Source: an uncultured Dialister sp. (lineage in GTDB: Bacteria; Bacillota; Negativicutes; Veillonellales; Dialisteraceae). Taken from it: a stretch of DNA of 31,811 nt. Both the position numbers and the translations under genes were made by a program. Below the pieces are notes generated by a model that saw nothing but the letters and a program-made list of their open reading frames with translations, had not been told where the DNA came from and made no database searches. Position 1 is the stretch's first letter, and each line of letters starts with the position of its first letter. Positions 23,462 to 31,811 of the stretch are shown here, in pieces. The DNA is taken from positions 1-31,811 of the forward strand of contig CAKQBK010000024.1 of assembly GCA_934216155.1 (NCBI GenBank), read 5' to 3'.

Positions 23462-24424
23462 ATGAGCACGATTTCACTCAAAGGACGTTCTGTTCTTGGG
23501 CTTGCTGATTTCACAGCCGAAGAGATTGAACGGATCCTCGAAGTAGCCAAACACATGAAAAAAATTGTGTTGTCCGAAAATAAGAAGAGAGATTTCCTTA
23601 AGGGAAAATCCATTGTGACAGTGTTTTCCGAAGCATCTACCAGAACTCGTAGTTCTTTCGAGTTGGCCGGCAAATATTTGGGAGCCGATGTTATCAATAT
23701 TACAAAGAGTGGCAGCTCGATGACGAAGGGCGAAAGCATGAGAGATACATTGCTTACCGTTTCCGCTATGGGAGTGGATGCAGTGATTATTCGTGATTCT
23801 TCGGAAGGGGCTGCTCTTTTTGCGTCTAAGGTCATGAGCCCGAAGGTTAAGGTTCCGGTCGTACTGAACGCTGGGGACGGTGCCCACGCTCATCCGAGCC
23901 AGGCACTGTTGGAACTCTTCACTTTAAAGGAAGCAGGAAAGAATATCAAGGGAATGAAATATGTCATCATCGGTGATGTACTCCATTCTCGTGTAGCAAG
24001 AAGTGATATCATCGGATTCACGAAGCTCGGTGCTGAAGTACACCTGGTTGGCCCCCGTACATTGGTCCCGAAGGAACTGGAAGCCATGGGCTGCATCGTA
24101 GATGATGATTTGGAAACCGCACTGAAAGATGCGGACGCTATCAATGTGCTTCGTATCCAGCTGGAAAGAGCTGCGGCTGGTTTCATTCCGACCACTAGAG
24201 AATATGCTCGTCTTTGGGGAATCAATAAGAAACGGTTGGCTCTGTGCAAACCAGATGTAGCCATCATCCATCCAGGCCCGATGAACCGCGGCATCGAAAT
24301 CGGTTATGACGTGGCTTATGATGAAGCATCCTGGATTCAGGAAGAAGTAAGAAATGGGGTCGCTGTGCGTATGGCCCTGGAATATTTGACACTGACGGAG
24401 GGAAATATCGATGCTCTTAATTAA
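23462..24424 (+). CDS. pyrB: Aspartate carbamoyltransferase catalytic subunit
   Basis: Joins carbamoyl phosphate and aspartate to carbamoyl aspartate, the committed step of pyrimidine synthesis. The carbamoyl phosphate motif STRTR is at residues 59-63, HPSQ at 144-147, and the C-terminal HPGPMNRGIEI is characteristic of ATCase rather than ornithine carbamoyltransferase. 320 aa. The ATG follows AAGGAGG. No pyrI regulatory gene follows, so the enzyme is probably of the unregulated trimer type. It is first in the operon and overlaps pyrC by 14 bp. Confidence 0.97.
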   Translation: MSTISLKGRSVLGLADFTAEEIERILEVAKHMKKIVLSENKKRDFLKGKSIVTVFSEASTRTRSSFELAGKYLGADVINITKSGSSMTKGESMRDTLLTVSAMGVDAVIIRDSSEGAALFASKVMSPKVKVPVVLNAGDGAHAHPSQALLELFTLKEAGKNIKGMKYVIIGDVLHSRVARSDIIGFTKLGAEVHLVGPRTLVPKELEAMGCIVDDDLETALKDADAINVLRIQLERAAAGFIPTTREYARLWGINKKRLALCKPDVAIIHPGPMNRGIEIGYDVAYDEASWIQEEVRNGVAVRMALEYLTLTEGNIDALN

Positions 24425-25703
24425 AAATGGTACGATCGTAAACCCTGCTAAGGGGCAGCATGAAGTGGCAGATATTCTGATTGATGATGGAAAAATTATT
24501 TCTATCGGTGATACTGTCATTCCTTTTGGTGGAAATGTAGAAGAAATCGATGCCACCGGTCTCTTTGTGACACCAGGTCTCATCGATATGCATGTCCATC
24601 TCCGTGAACCAGGACAGGAAGCAAAAGAAGATATTCACACCGGTACTCAGGCCGCTGCTGCTGGCGGGGTAACCCACGTAGCTACTATGGCGAATACCAA
24701 ACCGGTCATTGATAACGCAGCCGTTCTTCGTGACGTGCAGCATCGCGTAGAAGAAACCGCAGTGGTAAAAGTCAGCGTCATTGGTTCTGTTTCCAAGAAT
24801 TTGGAAGGCAAGCAACTTTCTGAAATGGGCGACATGGCTGCCGAAGGGGCTGTAGCTTTCTCCGATGACGGACACTATGTAGAAAGCGCCAATTTCATGC
24901 GCCGCGCTATGGAATACGCTGACCAGCTGGGCAAAATGGTGATTGACCATGCAGAAGATATGACCATGTGCGGTGGCGGTTTCATGAACGAAGGCAAAGT
25001 ATCCTATGCTATGGGCGTCACTGGACGTCCGGCGGCAGGGGAAAATATTGCAGTTGCTCGTGACCTGCTCCTGTCTGAATTGACTGGCTGCCATATCCAT
25101 ATTGCTCACGTATCCAGCGGCAAAGCAGTAGACCTGATTCGTCAGGCCAAGGCCAAGGGCGTGAACTGCTCCACCGAAGTGACCGCGCAGCACCTGTATT
25201 TCACAGATGAATGGTTGAAACATTACGAATCGGCTTTCAAGATGGCTCCGCCAATCCGTACCGAAGATGATAGAGAAGCCCTCATCGAAGGCCTCAAAGA
25301 TGGCACCATCGATGCCATCATGACTGACCATGCACCGCACTGCAATGAAGAAAAGGATGTACCTTTCAACTGCGCACCAAACGGCATCGCAGGATTGGAA
25401 ACTTCTCTGGCTTCTACACTGACTGTGCTGTACCACCAGAATGGATTCTCTATCGATAAAATCGTAGAACTCATGAGTGTCAATCCGGCCAAACTGCTCG
25501 GTATCGACGGCGGTGTTCTGGAAGAAGGCAAAGCAGCAGATATCACTCTGATTGACCCGAATAAAGAATGGACTGTCCACGGACAGGATCTGTATACCAA
25601 ATCCCTCTTCACTCCTTATGAAGGCGTCACCCTGAAAGGGAAAGCTGTCATGACTATCGTGGATGGAGAGATTGTAATGAAAGAAGGAAAGGTGCTCTCA
25701 TGA
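24411..25703 (+). CDS. pyrC: Dihydroorotase (class I)
   Basis: Cyclises carbamoyl aspartate to dihydroorotate. A zinc amidohydrolase: HVH at residues 61-63 in DMHVHLREPGQE, and the catalytic Asp306 in TDHAPH. The 430-aa length and HVHLREPG form mark the class I enzyme typical of Firmicutes. The start codon lies inside the end of pyrB, and the stop overlaps carA by the four bases ATGA, so translation is coupled on both sides. Confidence 0.97.
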   Translation: MLLIKNGTIVNPAKGQHEVADILIDDGKIISIGDTVIPFGGNVEEIDATGLFVTPGLIDMHVHLREPGQEAKEDIHTGTQAAAAGGVTHVATMANTKPVIDNAAVLRDVQHRVEETAVVKVSVIGSVSKNLEGKQLSEMGDMAAEGAVAFSDDGHYVESANFMRRAMEYADQLGKMVIDHAEDMTMCGGGFMNEGKVSYAMGVTGRPAAGENIAVARDLLLSELTGCHIHIAHVSSGKAVDLIRQAKAKGVNCSTEVTAQHLYFTDEWLKHYESAFKMAPPIRTEDDREALIEGLKDGTIDAIMTDHAPHCNEEKDVPFNCAPNGIAGLETSLASTLTVLYHQNGFSIDKIVELMSVNPAKLLGIDGGVLEEGKAADITLIDPNKEWTVHGQDLYTKSLFTPYEGVTLKGKAVMTIVDGEIVMKEGKVLS

Positions 25704-26764
25704 AAGGCCTCTTGATTTTGGAAAATGGCGCTCGCTTTGAAGGGGACCTCTTAGGTTCCGTCGAAGGTCTGGGCGAACTGGTATTTAACACCGGCATGAC
25801 CGGCTACCAGGAATGTTTCACTGACCCTTCCTATGAAGGACAGATTCTCACACTGACCTACCCGCTGATTGGGAACTACGGTGCCAATGATCTTTTCATG
25901 CAGAATAGAAAACCAGCCGCTGCTGGTTTTGTTCTGGACCAGATTGCGGACCATCCGTCCAACTGGGAATGCAAGGAAAAAATCACCGATTTCATTGAAA
26001 GATACCATGTACCGTGCCTGTACAATGTAGATACCCGTGCGGTGACTCGCATGGTTCGTACCCAGGGCGTCATGAAAGCCATCATTGTCAGCGCTGATAG
26101 AAGCGAAGATTTCATTAAAGAACAACTGGCAAAGCCGCTTCATCGTGACCAGGTAGAACGAGTGACCACAGCTTATCCTTATACCTATGGGGAAGGGAAA
26201 TACCAGGTATCTCTCTTGGACTGCGGTCTGAAGAAAAACATTCTGGTTTCCCTGGCTGCTAATGATTGCACCGTTCACGTTTTCCCAGCTCATACCTCTG
26301 CGGAAGAACTGCTTGCCAATGATCCAGACGGCATTTTCCTTTCTCCTGGACCAGGGGACCCGCAGGACGTGCCATATGTAGTGGAAACAGTAAAGAAACT
26401 GATTGGCAAAAAACCGATTTTCGGTATTTGCCTGGGTATCCAGATGTTGGCAACCGCTTTGGGCGGTCATACCTTTAAGCTGCCATTTGGTCACCGCGGT
26501 GCCAACCATCCAGTCAAAGACCTCAGAACTGGCCGCGTATACATCACCAGCCAGAACCACGGCTATGCCATTTCCGATGAAAATCTCCCTGATTGCATCG
26601 AAGTCACCCACAGAAGCGTAAATGACAACACCATCGAAGGCATCCGTCATAAGACACTTCCGATTCAGGCAGTGCAGCATCATCCGGAAGCTTCTCCGGG
26701 ACCGAAGGATAATTTCTATCTCTTCACTGAATTTACCAAGGCCATGGAGGAATTCAAAAAATGA
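25700..26764 (+). CDS. carA: Carbamoyl phosphate synthase small (glutaminase) subunit
   Basis: Releases ammonia from glutamine and passes it through a tunnel to CarB. An N-terminal CPSase-small domain ([20 protein letters not shown]) precedes a class I glutamine amidotransferase domain with the nucleophile Cys244 in FGICLGIQ and His328/Glu330 in HHPEASPGP. 354 aa, normal length. ATGA overlaps join it to pyrC and to carB. Its place inside the pyr operon suggests it serves pyrimidine synthesis first, with arginine supply possible. Confidence 0.97.
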   Translation: MKGLLILENGARFEGDLLGSVEGLGELVFNTGMTGYQECFTDPSYEGQILTLTYPLIGNYGANDLFMQNRKPAAAGFVLDQIADHPSNWECKEKITDFIERYHVPCLYNVDTRAVTRMVRTQGVMKAIIVSADRSEDFIKEQLAKPLHRDQVERVTTAYPYTYGEGKYQVSLLDCGLKKNILVSLAANDCTVHVFPAHTSAEELLANDPDGIFLSPGPGDPQDVPYVVETVKKLIGKKPIFGICLGIQMLATALGGHTFKLPFGHRGANHPVKDLRTGRVYITSQNHGYAISDENLPDCIEVTHRSVNDNTIEGIRHKTLPIQAVQHHPEASPGPKDNFYLFTEFTKAMEEFKK

Positions 26765-29700
26765 TTAATAAAGACGTAAAGAAAGTCCTTGTCATCGGCT
26801 CTGGTCCTATTGTTATTGGACAGGCGGCTGAATTTGACTATGCAGGTACCCAGGCTTGCCGTTCTCTTCGTGAAGAAGGGGTCGAAGTAGTCCTGGTAAA
26901 CAGCAACCCATCCACCATCATGACCGACGTAGATATCGCTGACCGTGTCTATATCGAACCAATTACCCTGCCATTTGTGACAGAAGTCATTAAGAAAGAA
27001 CGTCCAGATGCCCTGCTGGCTACCCTGGGCGGTCAGGTAGGTCTCAATATGGCGGTTCAGCTCTCTGATGCAGGGGTTCTGGATGAATACGGTGTAAAAC
27101 TGCTCGGTTCCTCTCTTCATGCGATCAAACATGCGGAAGATCGTGAACTCTTCAAAGAAGCCATGGAAGAAATCCATCAGCCAGTGCCGGAATCTGAAAT
27201 TTTTGAAGAACTGGACAAAGCAGTGGCATTTGCTGATAGCATCGGCTATCCGGTCATCATTCGTCCGGCTTACACTTTAGGCGGCACCGGCGGCGGTATT
27301 GCCCATGACCGTTACGAAATGGAAGAAATCGCCAACCGCGGCATTAAGCTGTCTCCTATCAACCAGATTCTGGTAGAACGCAGCATCGCTGGTTGGAAAG
27401 AAGTAGAATTTGAAGTCATGCGTGATGGAGCAGATAACTGCATCATTGTCTGCGCTATGGAAAATATTGACCCTGTAGGCGTACACACTGGCGACTCCAT
27501 CGTTGTGGCTCCGACCCAGACACTGACCGATGGCCAGTACCAGATGCTCCGTACCGCATCTCTGAACATCATCCGTTACCTCCAAATCGAAGGGGGATGT
27601 AACGTACAGTATGGCTTGGATACCAAGACCAACCAGTACTACGTCATCGAAGTAAACCCTCGTGTCAGCCGTTCTTCTGCTTTGGCATCCAAAGCCACCG
27701 GTTACCCGATTGCGAAAGTAGCAGCTAAGATTGCCCTGGGCATGCACTTGGACGAAATCACCAATGCCATTACAGGAAATACCAAGGCTTGTTTCGAACC
27801 ATCCATCGACTATGTGGTATGCAAATTCCCAAGATGGCCATTTGAAAAATTCACCCTGGCAGACCGCGAAATCGGTACCCAGATGAAAGCCACCGGCGAA
27901 GTCATGGCCCTGGATCGCACATTGGAAGGTTCTCTCCTGAAAGCACTCCGTTCTTTGGAAGTGGGTGAAGGATACCTGCACCTGAAGAAATTGGATGGAC
28001 AGTCCCTCTATGATATTCGCTGCCTGCTGAAACGTATCGATAATGAAAGAATCTTCGTTGTGGCTGAAGCACTCCGCCGCGGCATTGAACCAGAAGAAAT
28101 CAACCGCATCACCAAGATTGATTTATTCTTCATTTACAAGATTCAGAACATCATCTTCATGGAACGCCGTCTCATGAAGGAAGGTCTCACAGAAGAAACA
28201 CTGAAAGCAGCCAAACGCATTCAGATGCCTGATGAAGCCATCGCTCATTTCGCTGAAGTGACACCGAAAGATGTAGAAAACTTCAAGAAGAAACTCAATT
28301 TCCATCCGGATTTCAAGATGGTTGACACCTGCGCTGCTGAATTTGAAGCTCATACTCCATACTACTACTCCACCTATGGTGCAGAAGATGAAGTGAAACC
28401 CCAGGGTAAAGGCTCTGTAGTAGTTTTCGGTTCCGGTCCAATCCGCATTGGTCAGGGCATTGAATTCGATTACTGCTCCGTTCATGCTTCCTGGGCTCTC
28501 CGTAAAGCAGGCAAGAAATCCATCGTCATCAACAACAACCCGGAAACCGTTTCTACCGACTTTGATACCTCCGACTCCCTGTATTTCGAACCACTGACAG
28601 AACAGGACGTATTGGAAATCATCGACAAGGAAAAACCGGAAGGCGTTATTTGCCAGTTCGGCGGCCAGACCGCGATCAACCTGGCTACCCCCATGGCAAA
28701 ACGTGGCATCCGCATCATTGGTTCTTCCAATGAATCCATCGACATGGCAGAAGACCGTGAACGTTTCGATACTTTGATGGGCCAGTTGGGCATTGCTCGC
28801 CCGAAAGGCTGCTTGGTTGAAAGCGTCGAAGAAGCTATGGCAAAGACCGAAGAACTGGAATATCCACTCATCGTTCGTCCGTCCTACGTATTGGGTGGCC
28901 GTGCTATGCAGATTGTCTATGACCAGGCAGAACTTCGTCAGTACCTGAAAGAAGCCGTTGTGGCTTCCCATGAACATCCAGTCCTCATCGACCAGTACAT
29001 GGTAGGCCGTGAAGTGGAAGTGGATGCCATTTCCGATGGCATTGACGTGTGCATCCCTGGCATTATGGAACAGATCGAACGTTCCGGCGTTCACTCCGGT
29101 GACTCCATCGCCGTATATCCACCGCAGCACCTGTCTCAGGAAATCATCGAAACCTTGACCAACTACACCAGAGACATCGCTCGTGCTATGAATGTCAAAG
29201 GTTTGGTCAATATCCAGTTCATCGTAGTAAAGAACAAAGTATACGTCATCGAAGTAAACCCAAGAGCCAGCCGTACCGTTCCATTCATGAGCAAAATCAC
29301 AGGTATCAACATGGTCGAATACGCTACCCGTGTGGCACTGGGTGAATCTTTGAAAGAAACCGGCCTCCCGCTGGGGCTCGTACCGGATAAAGGCTATGTA
29401 GCTATCAAAGCACCTGTATTCTCCTTCTCCAAACTGGGCCTGGTAGAAATCAAACTGGGACCGGAAATGAAATCCACCGGCGAAGTCATGGGCATTGGTC
29501 ACACCTACCAGGAAGCTCTGTACAAAGCCGTTGTAGCCGCTCATCTCATGGTACCGGCTGGTGGCAACGTTCTCATCACTGTCAGCGATAGAGATAAACC
29601 GGAAACAGCTGAACTGGCAAAAGGCTTCGTAGAATTGGGTTATCACCTGATTTGTACCTCCGGCACCGGCTCCTATTTCGAAAGCCTCGGCATCCCGGTA

Positions 29701-29961
29701 GAAGTGATCAAGAAGATTCACGAAAAAGGCGAAAACTGCGAGAAATATCTGAAATCCGGCAAAGTAGATATGGTGCTGAATACCATTTCCTACGGCAGCC
29801 AGATTGAACAGGAAGGCTACGACCTGCGCCGTATCGCCGTAGAACTGGCTATCCCATGCATCACTTCCTTGGATACCGCCAAAGAAGTTCTTCGCGTCAT
29901 GGCCTCCTCCGGCAGCGAACATCATGTAGAAGCCATTCAGGACTATGTGAAGGAGAAATAA
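26761..29961 (+). CDS. carB: Carbamoyl phosphate synthase large subunit
   Basis: Makes carbamoyl phosphate from bicarbonate, ammonia and two ATP. Two homologous ATP-grasp halves are visible: the first opens with [20 protein letters not shown], the second near residue 555 with [39 protein letters not shown] and its counterpart [12 protein letters not shown] are the metal and ATP sites. The last ~130 residues form the MGS-like allosteric domain. 1066 aa, full length. It overlaps carA by ATGA, and pyrK starts one base after its stop. Confidence 0.98.
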   Translation: MINKDVKKVLVIGSGPIVIGQAAEFDYAGTQACRSLREEGVEVVLVNSNPSTIMTDVDIADRVYIEPITLPFVTEVIKKERPDALLATLGGQVGLNMAVQLSDAGVLDEYGVKLLGSSLHAIKHAEDRELFKEAMEEIHQPVPESEIFEELDKAVAFADSIGYPVIIRPAYTLGGTGGGIAHDRYEMEEIANRGIKLSPINQILVERSIAGWKEVEFEVMRDGADNCIIVCAMENIDPVGVHTGDSIVVAPTQTLTDGQYQMLRTASLNIIRYLQIEGGCNVQYGLDTKTNQYYVIEVNPRVSRSSALASKATGYPIAKVAAKIALGMHLDEITNAITGNTKACFEPSIDYVVCKFPRWPFEKFTLADREIGTQMKATGEVMALDRTLEGSLLKALRSLEVGEGYLHLKKLDGQSLYDIRCLLKRIDNERIFVVAEALRRGIEPEEINRITKIDLFFIYKIQNIIFMERRLMKEGLTEETLKAAKRIQMPDEAIAHFAEVTPKDVENFKKKLNFHPDFKMVDTCAAEFEAHTPYYYSTYGAEDEVKPQGKGSVVVFGSGPIRIGQGIEFDYCSVHASWALRKAGKKSIVINNNPETVSTDFDTSDSLYFEPLTEQDVLEIIDKEKPEGVICQFGGQTAINLATPMAKRGIRIIGSSNESIDMAEDRERFDTLMGQLGIARPKGCLVESVEEAMAKTEELEYPLIVRPSYVLGGRAMQIVYDQAELRQYLKEAVVASHEHPVLIDQYMVGREVEVDAISDGIDVCIPGIMEQIERSGVHSGDSIAVYPPQHLSQEIIETLTNYTRDIARAMNVKGLVNIQFIVVKNKVYVIEVNPRASRTVPFMSKITGINMVEYATRVALGESLKETGLPLGLVPDKGYVAIKAPVFSFSKLGLVEIKLGPEMKSTGEVMGIGHTYQEALYKAVVAAHLMVPAGGNVLITVSDRDKPETAELAKGFVELGYHLICTSGTGSYFESLGIPVEVIKKIHEKGENCEKYLKSGKVDMVLNTISYGSQIEQEGYDLRRIAVELAIPCITSLDTAKEVLRVMASSGSEHHVEAIQDYVKEK

Positions 29962-29962
29962 C

Positions 29963-30730
29963 ATGGCAGGATTTGTTGAAAAAGGAACCATCATGCTCCA
30001 TGAGCAAGTGGGACCGGAAATCTGGCGCATGCAGCTGGAACTTCCACTCACTGCCAGAGCAGCCAAACCGGGGCAGTTCATTCACATCAAAGTGAATGAC
30101 CCCCGCTATATCCTGCGCCGGCCTATTTCCATCGCCGGCACTGATGCAGGAAAAGGATTGGTTGAAATCATTTACCGCATCGTCGGCAAAGGCACCGAAG
30201 CCATGTCCCATCTAAAAGAAGGGGACGTGGTGGATTGTCTGGGGCCTCTGGGTACTGCCTTTGATATGGAAAAAGACCACATCGTTGGCATCGGCGGCGG
30301 GGTAGGCATCGCGCCGATCCTCTTCATGGCAAGAAAAGCCAAACCAGGCCAGATGACCGTAGTTATCGGCGGCAGAAATAAAGAAGAAGTATTCTGGAAA
30401 GACTTCTTCCCCAAAACCGTAAAACAGCTCATCGTCACCACCGACGATGGCTCCTACGGTATCAAAGGATTCTCCGTTTCTGTCCTGCCAGAACTCTTCA
30501 AAAATGAAAATGTAGATGAAGCTTGCGTCTGCGGACCTGGCATTATGATGCGTATCACTGCCCAGATGGCCAAAGAAGCCGGCGTAGCGTGCCAAGTTTC
30601 TATGGAACGCCGCATGGGTTGCGGCATCGGTACTTGCCTTGGTTGCGTTTGTGATAGAGCGGATGGCAAAGGCCATTATAAAGTCTGCGTAGACGGACCG
30701 GTATTCCAGGCAGAGGAGGTTGTATTATGA
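29963..30730 (+). CDS. pyrK: Dihydroorotate dehydrogenase electron transfer subunit
   Basis: The FAD and [2Fe-2S] subunit that lets class 1B PyrD use NAD+. An N-terminal FAD domain (YILRRPISIAG) precedes the NAD-binding GIGGGVGIAPIL at about 111-122. Cluster ligands are Cys220, Cys225, Cys228 and Cys242, in the family spacing CX4CX2CX13C. 255 aa. It is coupled to pyrD by an ATGA overlap, matching the obligate pairing of the two subunits. Confidence 0.96.
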   Translation: MAGFVEKGTIMLHEQVGPEIWRMQLELPLTARAAKPGQFIHIKVNDPRYILRRPISIAGTDAGKGLVEIIYRIVGKGTEAMSHLKEGDVVDCLGPLGTAFDMEKDHIVGIGGGVGIAPILFMARKAKPGQMTVVIGGRNKEEVFWKDFFPKTVKQLIVTTDDGSYGIKGFSVSVLPELFKNENVDEACVCGPGIMMRITAQMAKEAGVACQVSMERRMGCGIGTCLGCVCDRADGKGHYKVCVDGPVFQAEEVVL

Positions 30731-31635
30731 GTAATTTAGCAGTCAACTTCCTTGGCATTCCTATGAAAAATCCAGTCATCGGTGCTTCTGGTACCGTAGG
30801 CTTTGGATTGGAACTGTCTCAGTACATGGATATGAGTGAAATCGGTGCCATCTCCGGCAAAGGTCTCGCTCCGACTCCCTGGGCAGGAAATAACGGCACC
30901 CGTATCGCCGAAACCACTTCCGGCATGCTGAACTGCATCGGATTGGAAAACCCAGGAGCTCCCTATTTCCTGGAACACTACCTTCCGGAAGTTAAGAAAC
31001 TGGGCTGCCCCTATATTGCTAACATGGTAGGGAAATCCGTAGAAGAATACGCCGAATGTGCAAAACTTCTCTCCGTAGACGGTATCAGCGCTTTGGAAGT
31101 GAACATCTCCTGTCCGAACGTCAAAGTAGGCGGGGCGGCCTTTGGCACCGATCCCCAGCAGGCGGCAGCTGTCACTAGAGCTGTGAAAGATGCCACCAAC
31201 CTTCCGGTGATCGTAAAACTCTCTCCGAACGTGACCGACGTGGTCACCATCGCCAAAGCCGTCGAAGCCGCAGGGGCTGATGGGATTTCCCTCATCAATA
31301 CCCTCCTGGGCATCGCCATCGATACCCGCACCAGAACCCCAATCCTGGGCAACGTCACCGGCGGTCTCTCCGGCCCGGCTATCAAGCCAGTGGCCCTCCG
31401 TATGGTTTGGCAGGTATCCAAAGCAGTCAACATCCCTGTTTGCGGCCTGGGCGGCGTCATGACCGGCACCGACGTGGTAGAATTCATGATGGCCGGCGCA
31501 CAGACCGTCCAAGTAGGCACCGCCAACCTGGCAGATCCTACTGCTATGGCAAGAATCATTCATGAACTGGACCAGTGGTGCGACCAGAATGGCGTCAAAG
31601 ATGTCAATGAAATTGTGGGAACATTGAAAGCATAA
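30727..31635 (+). CDS. pyrD: Dihydroorotate dehydrogenase, class 1B catalytic subunit
   Basis: Oxidises dihydroorotate to orotate with FMN and hands electrons to PyrK. The catalytic base Cys129 is in EVNISCPNVK, as in class 1 enzymes (class 2 has Ser). KLSPNVTDV, the GLSGPAIKP loop and the phosphate-binding CGLGGV..GTDVVEFMMAGA are family signatures. 302 aa, usual length. Presence of pyrK makes it the NAD-linked 1B type. pyrE and pyrF are not in the window. Confidence 0.97.
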   Translation: MSNLAVNFLGIPMKNPVIGASGTVGFGLELSQYMDMSEIGAISGKGLAPTPWAGNNGTRIAETTSGMLNCIGLENPGAPYFLEHYLPEVKKLGCPYIANMVGKSVEEYAECAKLLSVDGISALEVNISCPNVKVGGAAFGTDPQQAAAVTRAVKDATNLPVIVKLSPNVTDVVTIAKAVEAAGADGISLINTLLGIAIDTRTRTPILGNVTGGLSGPAIKPVALRMVWQVSKAVNIPVCGLGGVMTGTDVVEFMMAGAQTVQVGTANLADPTAMARIIHELDQWCDQNGVKDVNEIVGTLKA

Positions 31636-31689
31636 TAGAGTAAGCAGTAGGCAGCGTTATACATTTCATTTGTTTGAAATGAAATCAGG

Positions 31690-31714
31690 CCCATCGGGCA
31701 CCTCCCCCGATGGG
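31690..31714 (+). other. GC-rich hairpin after pyrD
   Basis: CCCATCGGG (31690-31698) pairs with CCCGATGGG (31706-31714) around a 7-nt loop. No T run follows directly. Confidence 0.6.
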
Positions 31715-31760
31715 TAATGCTGTTAAGTTAAGGATTTTGGAGTAAGCATACATCTATATG
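31715..31760 (+). repeat. R1i: left end of an R1 copy after pyrD
   Basis: TAATGCTGTTAAGTTAAG at 31715-31732, then GATTTTGGAGTAAGCAT, matching the left end of R1a (GATTTGCGCCAGTAAGCAT). The tandem arm does not follow, so the copy is truncated or diverged. Confidence 0.6.
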
Positions 31761-31779
31761 GTGTGTGCTTTTTTCTTGT
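31744..31779 (+). terminator. Terminator within the R1i fragment
   Basis: AGCATACATC pairs with GGTGTGTGCT (three G-U pairs) around TATAT, followed by a run of six T. It may terminate the pyr operon or separate it from the next gene. Confidence 0.6.
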
Positions 31780-31811
31780 CCTTGTTTCCCACTGGTTTAC
31801 AAAAAAATAGA

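Noticed and set aside
28123..30081. A 652-codon minus-strand open frame
   Set aside because: It is the antisense shadow of carB and the start of pyrK; strong codon bias on the plus strand keeps the opposite frame open.

Overview
The window looks like chromosome from a low-to-mid GC Firmicute-type bacterium, most likely a diderm Negativicute (Dialister/Megasphaera/Veillonella-like). This is inferred from protein flavour, the Bacillus-like order rpmE-prfA-prmC-tsaC(ywlC)-rpiB-ywlG-glyA, and a pyrB-pyrC-carA-carB-pyrK-pyrD operon. No rRNA or tRNA gene was seen, so the genus is not proven.

Layout. 1-1100: the end of an AT-rich unknown ORF, then repeat elements nested in one another. 1119-6423: a type III restriction-modification system (mod, res), with copies of one palindromic repeat (called R1 here) before, between and after the two genes. 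6663-7993: a thioredoxin and an Rpn/PD-(D/E)XK family protein. 8467-16671: a translation and housekeeping cluster of L31, RF1, RF1/RF2 methyltransferase, threonylcarbamoyl-AMP synthase, a chorismate mutase-like protein, ribose-5-phosphate isomerase B, a YwlG-family protein and serine hydroxymethyltransferase. 17091-20216: a MacA/MacB-like ABC efflux operon in three genes. 20538-20828: a remnant of a second Rpn-family gene, ended by a small palindromic element. 21122-22741: an OLD-family ATPase/TOPRIM nuclease. 23462-31635: a tightly overlapping pyrimidine operon that makes carbamoyl phosphate (CarAB) and carries it through ATCase and dihydroorotase to orotate (PyrD with the electron-transfer subunit PyrK).

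The striking feature is the intergenic DNA. Nearly every gap outside the mac and pyr operons holds palindromic repeats. R1 is about 230 bp with 18-bp terminal inverted repeats and arms built from a degenerate 9-bp tandem unit. It has about nine copies; two are bordered by 10-bp direct repeats that look like target duplications. R2 is a roughly 60-bp palindrome bordered by CTAG, inserted in the exact centre of one R1. R3, R4 and R5 are other long palindromes, and R6 is a GC hairpin with a tandem tail. A set of very short tandem repeats begins right at, and in several cases supplies, the stop codons of genes. R1 is the best candidate here for something undescribed: a non-autonomous, mosaic, transposing hairpin element. 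All repeat families were found by eye, and their boundaries are approximate unless stated.
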